From Actinobacteria bacterium IMCC26256 (GTDB lineage: Bacteria > Actinomycetota > Acidimicrobiia > IMCC26256): a stretch of 64,000 nucleotides of DNA. Below are positions 1 to 7,816 of this stretch, one piece after another; position 1 is the first letter of the stretch; every line of letters begins with the position of its first letter. Under the pieces are notes generated by a model. That model ran no database searches and was not told where the DNA came from. It saw only the letters and a program-made list of their open reading frames with translations. Made by a program: the position numbers and the translations under genes. Where the stretch lies: NCBI GenBank assembly GCA_001023575.1, contig CP011489.1:124001-188000 (forward strand). Reading direction: 5' to 3'.

Positions 1-1
1 C

Positions 2-76
2 TTCGGTCTCAAGGACGGAGCAGGAGTCCCCAAGGCAGCGTTCTCGGTATTCGCATCCCGCAATGGTCGTGCATAG
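2..76 (+). CDS. C-terminal end of an unidentified protein (5' truncated)
   Basis: An open frame enters from the left edge and stops at TAG 74-76, giving 24 residues ending in SVFASRNGRA. The segment GLKDGAGVPKAAF resembles the last strand and helix of some glycoside hydrolases, where a 'G.pKpAf' pattern is common, but it is too short to assign. A strong GC hairpin downstream fits the end of a transcription unit. Confidence 0.45.
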   Translation, partial: FGLKDGAGVPKAAFSVFASRNGRA

Positions 77-111
77 CGAGGCGGTTCGCAGTCTCTGTCG
101 AGTAGCCCCAC

Positions 112-132
112 ATATTTAGTAGCCCTAAATAT
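112..132. repeat. Perfect 8-bp inverted repeat
   Basis: ATATTTAG (112-119) and CTAAATAT (125-132) are perfect inverted copies around a 5-nt spacer. The site is AT-rich and lies between the truncated CDS and the GC hairpin. It could be an operator or part of a composite terminator; the sequence does not decide. Confidence 0.4.
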
Positions 133-151
133 TTATACGCAAGAAATGACG

Positions 152-176
152 CGGCGCCGGCCCCCCACCGGCGCCG
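152..176 (+). terminator. GC-rich hairpin, probable terminator of the truncated gene
   Basis: CGGCGCCGG (152-160) pairs perfectly with CCGGCGCCG (168-176) around a C-rich 7-nt loop. No T-run follows, as is common for actinobacterial hairpin terminators. From here to the start at 343 I see no further gene. Confidence 0.55.
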
Positions 177-342
177 TAGTCGCGTCTTGGCTCGAGTAAA
201 GGATCGGCGCTAATACGTGTGTAATCAGTTTGGAGCGGTTGCTCTATTAAGAAATGAGGGGATTGGCCTGAAAAACCATGCTTACTGTGTGATGATGCGG
301 GCTCGTAATCGACGGTATTAAACCTGAAAGGTGTTGGTAATT

Positions 343-732
343 ATGTCTCTAGCAACTTGGCAAGTCGGAGAAGTCGTTTTCACAATGCTGTGGTTTGCAT
401 GCTTCTTCATCTGGATTTGGCTCCTCATCTCCGTATTTGGGGACATCTTCCGTAGCCACGACATGGGTGGTGTCTCAAAGGCAATATGGATCTTCTTTGT
501 GATTCTCCTACCAATGATCGGTGTGCTTATCTACCTCATCGCTCGCGGTGACAAGATGGCCAAGCACAATGCTGATGCAGCAAAAGCCCAAGAGGCGGCT
601 ATGAAGGACTTCATCCGCAATGCTGGCGGCACCGGCACTGCAGAGGAGCTCGAGCGTCTCGCAGGCCTAAAGGCAAGTGGAGTTCTTAGCGCCGCTGAGT
701 TCGATGCTCAGAAGGCAAAACTCCTCGGCTAG
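343..732 (+). CDS. SHOCT-domain membrane protein, copy 1
   Basis: A 129-residue protein of unknown function. Two hydrophobic segments (about 10-32 and 46-67) flank a conserved DIFRSHDMGG motif, as in the PLDc_N-type two-helix unit. A linker and a C-terminal SHOCT domain follow (about 97-128, with ELERLAGLKASGVLSAAEFDAQKAKLL). SHOCT is a short oligomerisation module, often at the end of small membrane proteins. ATG 343 is preferred over GTG 331 because GAAAGG at 326-331 sits 11 nt upstream of it. The next gene is a paralogue, so the pair arose by duplication. A hairpin terminator follows. Confidence 0.85.
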   Translation: MSLATWQVGEVVFTMLWFACFFIWIWLLISVFGDIFRSHDMGGVSKAIWIFFVILLPMIGVLIYLIARGDKMAKHNADAAKAQEAAMKDFIRNAGGTGTAEELERLAGLKASGVLSAAEFDAQKAKLLG

Positions 733-794
733 CCAAAACAAAAAGCTTGAGAAGGCACAATGTTGCCGAAATAGATGTTCAGTTCGAGACGATG

Positions 795-838
795 GCCGTT
801 GCCCCTGATCAATCGGGGGCAGCGGCTTTCCTCGTTTT
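795..838 (+). terminator. Intrinsic terminator after SHOCT copy 1
   Basis: GCCGTTGCCCC (795-805) pairs with GGGGCAGCGGC (816-826) with one wobble, followed by a T-rich stretch to 838. The two SHOCT genes are therefore probably separate transcription units. Confidence 0.75.
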
Positions 839-1000
839 AGCGCCCTAATGTTGCTCGGTCGATGTCTCAGGTTCCTAGATTCTAGATATCCCCTAGGTCC
901 CGTAATTCTTGCCCCCACGCACGCGTAATGAGATTCCTCTAGGGTGTGTAGTAGAGAGGTTTTCCCTCTTAAATTACGGCAACTAATTCCAAGGGGGCGT

Positions 1001-1387
1001 ATGAAACTTACATGGAATCAAGGCGAGGTTTTCTGGACAGTGTTTCAGCTGACATGTTTCTTGCTGCTGCTAGGCCTATATCTAATGGTCTTCCGTGACA
1101 TATTCCGAAGCCATGACATGGGTGGAGTCGCGAAGATGATCTGGGTTGTCTTTGTGATCTTCCTCCCATTGCTAGGAGTCCTCCTCTACCTAATTGCACG
1201 CGGTGGGAAGATGACGCAGCACAATATTGATGTCGCTGTAGCGGAGGCAGCCGCTGTTAAGCAGCACCACAGAAGTACCGGCGGAAGCGGCACCATTGAT
1301 GAGCTTGAGAGGCTCGAGGGCCTTAAGAGCCGTGGAGTGTTAACGGAGGCAGAGTTTGCATCCCAGAAGGCCTTGCTACTCGGTTGA
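1001..1387 (+). CDS. SHOCT-domain membrane protein, copy 2
   Basis: A 128-residue paralogue of the preceding protein: two membrane helices (about 11-31 and 44-65), the shared DIFRSHDMGGVAK motif, and a C-terminal SHOCT domain with ELERLEGLKSRGVLTEAEFASQK. ATG 1001 follows AAGGGGG at 991-997. An in-frame start at 944 would add about 19 residues and has no ribosome site that I recognise. Function is unknown. Two-helix SHOCT proteins are usually considered small envelope or stress-associated proteins, which is inference only. Confidence 0.83.
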   Translation: MKLTWNQGEVFWTVFQLTCFLLLLGLYLMVFRDIFRSHDMGGVAKMIWVVFVIFLPLLGVLLYLIARGGKMTQHNIDVAVAEAAAVKQHHRSTGGSGTIDELERLEGLKSRGVLTEAEFASQKALLLG

Positions 1388-1430
1388 TTCCAATGTTCTC
1401 AATCATTTCTTGACTCTTTAAGGGTCAACG

Positions 1431-1478
1431 ACCGCCGCCACAACAGACTTAATTGTCTGGAGTGGCGGCGGTTTCTTT
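1431..1478 (+). terminator. Intrinsic terminator after SHOCT copy 2
   Basis: ACCGCCGCCAC (1431-1441) and GTGGCGGCGGT (1462-1472) form an 11-bp perfect stem with an inner CAGAC/GTCTG stem (1444-1459), followed by TTCTTTTG. This is one of the clearest terminators in the window. Confidence 0.85.
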
Positions 1479-1621
1479 TGTGGGCAGGAACGAGCACGAA
1501 AACCCTTCTTTTATTACTAGCAAGAATCTCAGTTAGGTGCGATGATGTCGAAGCGGACGAGGTGCGAAACCAAACCGCAGACCTGCCTATTTGCTCCCAT
1601 TGCTAGATGAAGGGATTGCCC

Positions 1622-2410
1622 ATGGATGCAGTACTAGAGATTGAGTTTCCGGTAATAACGAAGGGCAGGATTGAGCAAGACGCAATTGAGTATGCGCGCA
1701 TGAAGATCAGCAAGACCCTCCTCCACAGTTCAGCGACTGTCACTCATGCAACAGTGAGATTGACTCGTGAACCGGACCCGGCTCGGGATCGCCCCGCAAT
1801 CGCAGAGGTGACGCTCAGTATGAAAGGGCGCGTAATCCGGGCCCACGTCGGTGCAGCGAGCATGCCTGAGGCAATAGATCTTCTTGACGCTCGGCTTCGC
1901 AGACGTATCGAAGAAGCTAACGACCGCCGTAGGGCTCTCTCCATGAGGCATCGCGATGATGGCCCAGGGGAGTGGAGGCATGGGGCTATTCCGTCGGAGC
2001 GCCCCGCAAGATTTGATCGTCATATAGATGAGCGTGAGTTAGTGCGCCACAAGTCATTCGCTGTTGCTCACCAAACTATTGATGAGGCAGCATTCGACCT
2101 TGAGTCGCTAGACCACGACTTCTTCCTCTTCCGTGACGAGCGCTCAGACTCAGATGCAGTGATCTGGAGATTTGAGGGGCACTACGGACTCATTGAGGTT
2201 GACCCCAACGCCTCTCCAACCCCTGACACCGTTGCTGATGTCGAGCAGATGTCGATCCCAGTCCCAACAATTGATGTTGAGGCAGCGATTGAGCACCTAG
2301 ATGTTGAGGGCGGACCATTTGTCTTCTTTTTGAATGTGGAGACCGGTCGCGGAAATGTCGTGTACTTCCGTTACGACGGTCACTACGGCCTCATCGAACC
2401 AGCGGAGTAG
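1622..2410 (+). CDS. Long HPF/RaiA-type ribosome hibernation factor with a duplicated C-terminal domain
   Basis: 262 residues. The first ~105 form an S30AE-type ribosome-binding domain (beta strands, then the helix EAIDLLDARLRRRIEEA). Two copies of the short S30AE_C dimerisation domain follow at about 137-195 and 205-262. They are recognisable by near-identical ends, RFEGHYGLIEV and RYDGHYGLIEP, each preceded by a D/E-rich helix and an FFLF or FFLN strand. Long HPF proteins dimerise through this domain to join 70S ribosomes into inactive 100S particles. A double C-terminal domain is also known in some actinobacterial dormancy factors. ATG 1622 is chosen because AAGGG (1610-1614) lies 7 nt upstream; ATG 1607 would overlap that site. 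Monocistronic. Confidence 0.85.
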   Translation: MDAVLEIEFPVITKGRIEQDAIEYARMKISKTLLHSSATVTHATVRLTREPDPARDRPAIAEVTLSMKGRVIRAHVGAASMPEAIDLLDARLRRRIEEANDRRRALSMRHRDDGPGEWRHGAIPSERPARFDRHIDERELVRHKSFAVAHQTIDEAAFDLESLDHDFFLFRDERSDSDAVIWRFEGHYGLIEVDPNASPTPDTVADVEQMSIPVPTIDVEAAIEHLDVEGGPFVFFLNVETGRGNVVYFRYDGHYGLIEPAE

Positions 2411-2475
2411 CGAGCGCAGCGTCTCCCTAGCGCGGGTATTCAACTCAAGATGCTCTAGGGGCCTATCCTGCGGGT

Positions 2476-3975
2476 GTGGACGCGCTTCGAAGGGGCAATG
2501 TTTTATTGATCACGATTGATCAGTGGCGCGCGGATTGCCTCGGAGTATTAGGTCACCCCGCTGTTGTTACTCCTAATCTTGATCGCCTTGCATCTGAGGG
2601 CGCAGTATTTACCCAGCACTATGCGCAGAGCGCGCCGTGTGGCCCGAGTCGTGCATCTCTGCATACTGGCCTGTATGCCATGACCCATCGATCCATACTC
2701 AACGGCACACCGCTCGATGATCGCTTTACCAACATCGCTCGAGAGGTACGCGCACTCGGATTTGATCCAGTTCTATTTGGCTACACGGATACAAGCCCAG
2801 ATCCGCGAATCCTCGAGGCCGACGATCCGCGCTTGCTCTCATATGAAGGTCTTCTTCCTGGCTACCGCGCTGTCCTAGATATGCCTGAGGCCGCGGCTCC
2901 ATGGCATGAGTGGCTTAGCAAGCAGGGCTACGACGTCGTCGAGGGGGAGTCGATGCAGCGCCCCGTGGACGAATCTGTTGCGAGCCCTGCGGTATATCGT
3001 GCCGAGCACTCAGAGGCCGCGTTCCTTACCGGCGAAGTACTTAGGTATCTCGATGAGATAGGAGACGAGCCGTTCTTTATTCACGCCACTTATATAAGGC
3101 CTCATCCGCCCTTCGTTGCGCCGGCTCCGTACAACACTCTCGTGAACCCTGAAGATGTGCCTATGCCCATTGGCCTTGGGACGATTGAGGAAGAGCGGGC
3201 AGTGAGCCCCATCCTCGCCGATGCTCTCCGGGCAGATTGGATACGTGCGCCGGAGTCTGAGGCAGAGATTCGTCAGATACGCGCAACTTATTACGGCATG
3301 ATCGCCGAGGTAGATGCCCAGGTAGGGAGGCTCCTAGATGCCTTGCGCGAGAGACCTGACTGGGGACAGACACTCGTGATCATCACCGCTGACCATGGTG
3401 AGGAGTTGGGCGACCACCATTTGACGGGCAAGCTCGGGTTCTACGACGCCTCGTATCGAATCCCCTGCATAATTAGAGACCCACGCGCGCAGGCGGATGG
3501 GGGAAGAGGGCAGTTAGTCAATGAGTTTACGGAGAACATTGACTTGATGCCTACGATCCTTGAGTGGCTCGATGCCAAGGTGCCATCGCAGTGCTCCGGG
3601 GCGTCGCTACTTTCTTTGGCACGCGGTGTGACCCCAGATGAGTGGCGTGACTGCGTGTTTTGGGAATGGGATTTCCGCGACCCGGTGGGGCGATACCCAG
3701 AGCGGAGGCTAGGGATTCCGTTCGATAAGAGTGGCATGGCCGTTATCCGCGATGCATCTGGAAAGTATGTTCACTTCGCAGGCATGCCCGCTCTCTTCTT
3801 TGACCTCTCAACCGATCCTGATGAGCTAGTCAATTGCATAGACGACCCTGCCTACGCGTTGACGGTGTTGGGGTACGCGCAGCGCATGCTTACTTGGAGA
3901 CTCGAGCATGCAGAGCGCACGCTTACCGGCTACCTCATCTGCCCACTTGGAGCAGTAGACCGGCGCTCTACTTAA
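2476..3975 (+). CDS. Sulfatase family hydrolase with formylglycine motif
   Basis: A 499-residue type I sulfatase/alkaline-phosphatase fold protein. Metal-binding DQWRAD is near residue 14. The activation motif CGPSR has Cys55 as the residue expected to be oxidised to formylglycine (C-x-P-S-R). ITADHGEELGDHH around residue 300 supplies further metal ligands. These support hydrolysis of a sulfate ester; substrate cannot be told. No signal peptide is visible, so it is probably cytoplasmic. The start is GTG 2476 (GTG 2474 is out of frame), with the catalytic strand beginning almost immediately. It stands alone, with no anaerobic maturase or FGE gene in the window. Confidence 0.88.
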   Translation: MDALRRGNVLLITIDQWRADCLGVLGHPAVVTPNLDRLASEGAVFTQHYAQSAPCGPSRASLHTGLYAMTHRSILNGTPLDDRFTNIAREVRALGFDPVLFGYTDTSPDPRILEADDPRLLSYEGLLPGYRAVLDMPEAAAPWHEWLSKQGYDVVEGESMQRPVDESVASPAVYRAEHSEAAFLTGEVLRYLDEIGDEPFFIHATYIRPHPPFVAPAPYNTLVNPEDVPMPIGLGTIEEERAVSPILADALRADWIRAPESEAEIRQIRATYYGMIAEVDAQVGRLLDALRERPDWGQTLVIITADHGEELGDHHLTGKLGFYDASYRIPCIIRDPRAQADGGRGQLVNEFTENIDLMPTILEWLDAKVPSQCSGASLLSLARGVTPDEWRDCVFWEWDFRDPVGRYPERRLGIPFDKSGMAVIRDASGKYVHFAGMPALFFDLSTDPDELVNCIDDPAYALTVLGYAQRMLTWRLEHAERTLTGYLICPLGAVDRRST

Positions 3976-4264
3976 GAATTGATGCTTCAACACAACTGTT
4001 GCTAGCAAATCTGCTTCTAAATAAGGAGTTACAGGGCTCCGCCGAGAGCTAATTCTGGGCTTTTGAGAGCAGAAATATGAATGACTTACGTCACATTTAG
4101 CCCTGAATTTATGCTCCGGAGTCATCGCCGGATAGCCGCTCAGGGTGAGGGGATCCCAAGTTATCCACAAGCAGGCCTTGAGTTTAACTTGATGACAGTA
4201 AATGGGAATCGACCCGAGCCGCGTCACAGGACCTAGTTAGGGTCTCCCTGGGTCGTCATCCCGG
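3976..4264. other. Intergenic region with one consensus DnaA box
   Basis: No convincing gene is seen. TTATCCACA at 4161-4169 matches the DnaA-box consensus perfectly but is isolated here. The right part carries the presumed promoter of the Rpf-like gene, which I cannot place with confidence. Confidence 0.4.
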
Positions 4265-4414
4265 GTGCTCGAAAGCAGAGCCCGACCGAATTGGGTCGAA
4301 CCGGCACACACCCCTCCTCCCCGCATCCATGCCGTGCTCGACGCGCGCCCATGGGTCTCGGAGGGGAATGCGGTTCATCGCCGAGCGGCGGTGCCGAGAG
4401 GAGCCAATAAAAGT
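4200..4414 (+). promoter_or_regulatory. Structured GC-rich 5' leader of the Rpf-like gene, possible riboswitch
   Basis: About 200 nt precede the Rpf start. Possible helices include CGACC...GGTCG (around 4288-4303) and CTCGG...CCGAG (around 4356-4386), ending in the ribosome site GAGAGGAG at 4396-4403. In other actinobacteria, rpf-type genes are often preceded by a c-di-AMP (ydaO-type) riboswitch. Fragments here such as AATTGGGTCGAACCGGC and GGGGAATGCGG are reminiscent of that class, but the invariant blocks are not clearly present. The riboswitch reading is inference. Confidence 0.3.
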
Positions 4415-5128
4415 ATGCAGCCCCGCTTAGCGAGGAACGGCGTTATCAAGATAAGTCTTGATGCCCGTCACGAGGTGCGGCCGACCGCCGCCGATGTCAG
4501 TTCAGTTCCAAGTTCACTTTTTCACAAGATCGTTGCTCGTATTTCACAGAGCACCGGGATCGGCAACGCCCGCCATCACGGCCTGCGCCTAGCCGCCCCA
4601 CATCGCCGAGGCGCAACTGCGCTTATCGCCTCCGGCCTACTTCTCACCGGAGTTCTTGGCACAGCGACCGCCGCTGCTGAACTCACCTCCGACTCAGGGA
4701 ATAAGTCTCCCAAGGTTCGGCTCGTGTCACCTCCAGTTACTGCCTCTGCAATTGCCGAGGCCGAGGCGCTCGCCGCTAAAGATGCCGCGCTAGCCAATTC
4801 GGTAATGGCGGCTGCGGCGTCTCGGTTAGCAGATGAGCAGTCCCAATGGCGCCAGCAGCAGGCCTACGCAGCTCTCATTGGCACTGCCGGGCGAACCGGT
4901 GTCGACTGGGATGGAATCGCGTACTGCGAGACCGAAGGGAATTGGTCTATGAGCGGACCACGTTATTCAGGTGGCGTTGGGTTCTATAACGGCACATGGG
5001 AGAGATTTGGTGGCGAGGAGTTTGCGGCTAACGCAGGCTCAGCTACTCGCGCGGAGCAGATCGTCGTCGCTGAAAGAGTTCATGATGCGTTTGGGCTAAG
5101 CGGCTGGGGATGTCGCGCCTACGGGTGA
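4415..5128 (+). CDS. Resuscitation-promoting-factor-like transglycosylase
   Basis: 237 residues. A basic N-terminal region leads to a single hydrophobic segment (about 67-86) ending in ATAAAEL, a signal anchor or signal peptide. An Ala/Glu-rich linker (about 105-150) follows. The last ~75 residues match the Rpf fold: WDGIAYCETEGNW with the catalytic Glu, SGGVGFYNGTWERFGG, and GWGCRAYG with the conserved Cys pair. Rpf proteins cleave peptidoglycan and promote resumption of growth from dormancy. The frame is open upstream to 4265, but the start is placed at ATG 4415 because GAGAGGAG lies 11 nt before it and the upstream translation has no protein-like features. Confidence 0.85.
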   Translation: MQPRLARNGVIKISLDARHEVRPTAADVSSVPSSLFHKIVARISQSTGIGNARHHGLRLAAPHRRGATALIASGLLLTGVLGTATAAAELTSDSGNKSPKVRLVSPPVTASAIAEAEALAAKDAALANSVMAAAASRLADEQSQWRQQQAYAALIGTAGRTGVDWDGIAYCETEGNWSMSGPRYSGGVGFYNGTWERFGGEEFAANAGSATRAEQIVVAERVHDAFGLSGWGCRAYG

Positions 5129-5145
5129 TCTCTCGATTGCTCTTT

Positions 5146-5184
5146 CTGAACGCTGCTCCTGAACGCTGCCTCTGAATGCTGCCT
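5146..5184. repeat. 13-bp tandem repeat, three copies
   Basis: CTGAACGCTGCTC, CTGAACGCTGCCT and CTGAATGCTGCCT follow each other at 5146, 5159 and 5172, between the Rpf-like stop and the ABC1 kinase start. The low divergence indicates recent slippage or duplication. No regulatory role is evident. Confidence 0.8.
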
Positions 5185-5192
5185 GCTGATCT

Positions 5193-6863
5193 GTGCCGGA
5201 TGACCCAAAAGCCTGCGATAGCGCGCTTCGTTCAACCATTGATCCGAAGCCTACGGTTAAGAGTGTGAATCAAGGCCCTGACTCCAGTCCCGCAGACTTA
5301 AGCATTGGTGCGTTTAGTGAGGCGGCCCCGTGGATTATTGAGCCGGCCAATATCAGTTGGCTATCCGGAATTGAGGCCTTGCGAAGGGGCGTCGCCCGAG
5401 AGATCCCAATTGCTTTAAAGCGACCACGGACTCCACCTATCGGCCGATTCCTTAAAGTTGTTGGGTCTATCGGTCTCGTGCTTCTTCGCTGGTACCTCTT
5501 TGATAGAGGTAAAGAGCGCTCAAAGGCGCAGCTCTCAGAGGGCTTGCGAAAATCCTTTGAGCGACTTGGATCAACGTTCGTAAAACTTGGCCAGATCATC
5601 TCTGGTGGAGAGGGCCTCTTCCCCGAGGAATTAGTTGCACAGTTTCGTCTATTGCGAGACCGTGTACCGGCCGAGTCATTCGATGATGTTAGAACCGTTG
5701 TAGAGGCAGAACTCGGGAGGCCAATCTCCGCTGTCTTCGAGTACTTCGATGAGACGCCACTCGCGGCTGCATCGATAGCACAGGTGCATGCAGCACGCCT
5801 GCGCACCGGCGAAGAGGTAGTTGTAAAGGTACAGCGCCCGCGGGTTCAAGAATTAGTACGTAAAGACATCGCCACACTCTCTTGGCTTGCTCCATTCTTT
5901 GTAGGGAGGATTCCAGTAGCGGCTCTTGCAAACCCGCCTGCGCTGGTAGAGCTATTTGCGGAGACTGTTCTTGAAGAACTCGATTTTCGTCTCGAAGCAT
6001 CCAACATGCTTGATGTCGCAGCAATTCTTGCGCGCACGGAGCAGAGCGCAATAATTGTGCCGCGCCCACATCCAACGCTTGTAACCCGCCGCGTATTGGT
6101 GATGGAGCGTCTATCAGGTTTCTCGTATGACGATGTCGATGGGATGATCGCTGCTGGGATAGATACATCAGCGTTGCTTCGTGCCGGTTTGATCTCCTTC
6201 CTTGAGGGGGCGCTTCTATATGGGGTGTTTCATGGAGATCTTCATGGCGGGAATCTCTTTGTGCTTCCAGACGGGCGTACAGCGCTTCTTGATTTTGGGA
6301 TAACTGGACGTTTGAGCGACGCCAAGCGATCGGCACTGCTCCGACTCCTCCTTGGTGGCTCGCTCGGGGATCTGCGAGGGCAGTTGGAGGGCCTGCGTGA
6401 CTTGGGAGCATTCCCAATGGATACCGATTTAGATGCAGTTATTGCAGACCTTGGCCTTGATGGTCCGGTCAAAGACCCAACTCGCATGAATGCAGATGAA
6501 TTGACATCTGAGTTACGTGACCTAACTAAGAAACTGCTTGGTTATGGAGCGCGAGTCCCTAAGGAGTTAATGCTCTTCGTGAAGAACATGGTGTTTCTAG
6601 ATGGAGCTACCGCAACACTCGCTCCTGACCTCGACATACTCGGCGAAATCATGCACGTATTCACCTATTTTCAAGAGCACCATGGCGAGCGCCTTGCTGC
6701 AGAGTTAGGTCTCGACCCAAATGAACATCTGGAAATCAATATGGACTCGGTGAGAGGCTCAATGGGAATCGACGAGCAGATCGATACCTTGACCTATGCC
6801 GAGGTGAAGGCCAGGCGTGACTTAATTTCGCAGCGCATGAAGGGCCGTCGAATAGCGCGTTAA
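5193..6863 (+). CDS. ABC1/UbiB/ADCK family atypical kinase
   Basis: 556 residues with the ABC1-kinase signature: KLGQ (about 131-134), the Ala-rich nucleotide loop AAASIAQVH, a catalytic Lys in VVKVQRP, the ExD-type EELDFRLEA, HGDLHGGN (about 347) and the metal-binding DFG (about 367). UbiB-family members are ATPases/kinases linked to isoprenoid-lipid or quinone metabolism. Actinobacteria lack ubiquinone, so a role with menaquinone or envelope lipids is an inference. The first ~55 residues look unstructured. GTG 5193 lies just after a tandem repeat, and GTG 5265 is an alternative start. Confidence 0.88.
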   Translation: MPDDPKACDSALRSTIDPKPTVKSVNQGPDSSPADLSIGAFSEAAPWIIEPANISWLSGIEALRRGVAREIPIALKRPRTPPIGRFLKVVGSIGLVLLRWYLFDRGKERSKAQLSEGLRKSFERLGSTFVKLGQIISGGEGLFPEELVAQFRLLRDRVPAESFDDVRTVVEAELGRPISAVFEYFDETPLAAASIAQVHAARLRTGEEVVVKVQRPRVQELVRKDIATLSWLAPFFVGRIPVAALANPPALVELFAETVLEELDFRLEASNMLDVAAILARTEQSAIIVPRPHPTLVTRRVLVMERLSGFSYDDVDGMIAAGIDTSALLRAGLISFLEGALLYGVFHGDLHGGNLFVLPDGRTALLDFGITGRLSDAKRSALLRLLLGGSLGDLRGQLEGLRDLGAFPMDTDLDAVIADLGLDGPVKDPTRMNADELTSELRDLTKKLLGYGARVPKELMLFVKNMVFLDGATATLAPDLDILGEIMHVFTYFQEHHGERLAAELGLDPNEHLEINMDSVRGSMGIDEQIDTLTYAEVKARRDLISQRMKGRRIAR

Positions 6864-6921
6864 TTCTGCTCAGCGTGGAGTCTGCCCTACGCTCTAATAC
6901 CGCATCCTCTACGATGAACCT

Positions 6922-7782
6922 GTGATTACAACTTTGGTTCATTTGGGGTCAATTCCTAGCCCCTCAAATAGCGTTATTAATCTGGGCCCTCTACCCCTGC
7001 ATCTCTATGGGTTAATTCTCGCTATTGCTGTACTTGTTGCAGCACGTATCGCTGAACAGCGATGGGTGCACCGTGGACATGGAGCAAAGGAGTTCGCTGA
7101 TCTTGTTATCTGGATAATTATCGGAGGCGTTGTTGGCGCGCGCGCTTATCACGTAGCGAGTGATTATCAACTCTTTGTCGGTCAATGGGGTGACGCTGTA
7201 AAAATTTGGCAAGGGGGTTTGTCTATTTGGGGAGCCGTTATTGGCGGTGCAGTGGTTGTTGTGTTTTTAGCTCGTCGCCATAACCATGATCTTGGAGACC
7301 TAGTCGACTCCATTGCTCCAGCGCTCGTTCTTGCCCAGGCAATAGGGCGTTGGGGTAACTGGGCGAACCAAGAACTTTTCGGGAAGCCAAGCAACCTGCC
7401 GTGGGCGGTTGAGATCGACTTGGCGCATCGCCCAGTCGAGTACGCCAATTCCTCGACCTTTCAGCCCACTTTTCTCTACGAATCTCTCTGGTGTCTTGGG
7501 GTGTTCGTCGCATTAGTGCTAATTGAGCGGCGATTCAGATTGATGAAAGGGCAGATACTTGCCCTCTATCTAATCCTCTATACGGCTGGTCGGTTTGTAT
7601 TTGAGAACATGCGCACGGATAGCGCAAATATGATTGGGCCCCTCAGGCTTAATGCATGGGTGAGCCTCGTAGTCTGTTTTAGCGGGATTATTTGGTTCCT
7701 TTGGCTCCGCACTCATGGAACTCCATCGGTTCCTCACGTTGATCGAATCCCCGCATCGGAAGATCAATTGCCAGAGTCGTAG
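6922..7782 (+). CDS. lgt: Prolipoprotein diacylglyceryl transferase
   Basis: A 286-residue polytopic membrane enzyme. It transfers diacylglycerol from phosphatidylglycerol to the lipobox cysteine of prolipoproteins, the first lipoprotein maturation step. Family markers are LHLYGLILAIAV near the N terminus, GGVVGARAYHV, the signature GRWGNWANQELFGKPSNLPW (from about residue 142), and HRP followed by FQPTFLYESLW. About seven hydrophobic segments are visible. Start GTG 6922; no strong ribosome site is visible. The ABC exporter pair follows 34 bp later in the same direction and may be co-transcribed. Confidence 0.95.
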   Translation: MITTLVHLGSIPSPSNSVINLGPLPLHLYGLILAIAVLVAARIAEQRWVHRGHGAKEFADLVIWIIIGGVVGARAYHVASDYQLFVGQWGDAVKIWQGGLSIWGAVIGGAVVVVFLARRHNHDLGDLVDSIAPALVLAQAIGRWGNWANQELFGKPSNLPWAVEIDLAHRPVEYANSSTFQPTFLYESLWCLGVFVALVLIERRFRLMKGQILALYLILYTAGRFVFENMRTDSANMIGPLRLNAWVSLVVCFSGIIWFLWLRTHGTPSVPHVDRIPASEDQLPES

Positions 7783-7816
7783 AATGTGGCTCCCCCTCGA
7801 ATAGGAGTCTTTCCCG

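Noticed and set aside
4161-4169. Replication origin suggested by a perfect DnaA box
   Set aside because: It is a single box with no cluster or origin genes around it.
3826-4227. Reverse-strand 133-residue frame across the sulfatase end and intergenic region
   Set aside because: No ribosome site or protein family features, and it overlaps a well-supported gene.
4265-4414. In-frame extension of the Rpf-like protein upstream of ATG 4415
   Set aside because: A strong ribosome site lies only before 4415, and the upstream translation is Pro/Arg-rich and lacks protein-like features. It is better explained as a structured leader.
5689-6417. Long reverse-strand open frame inside the ABC1 kinase gene
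   Set aside because: The kinase motifs are intact on the forward strand and the reverse product has no recognisable domain; it is a codon-usage shadow.
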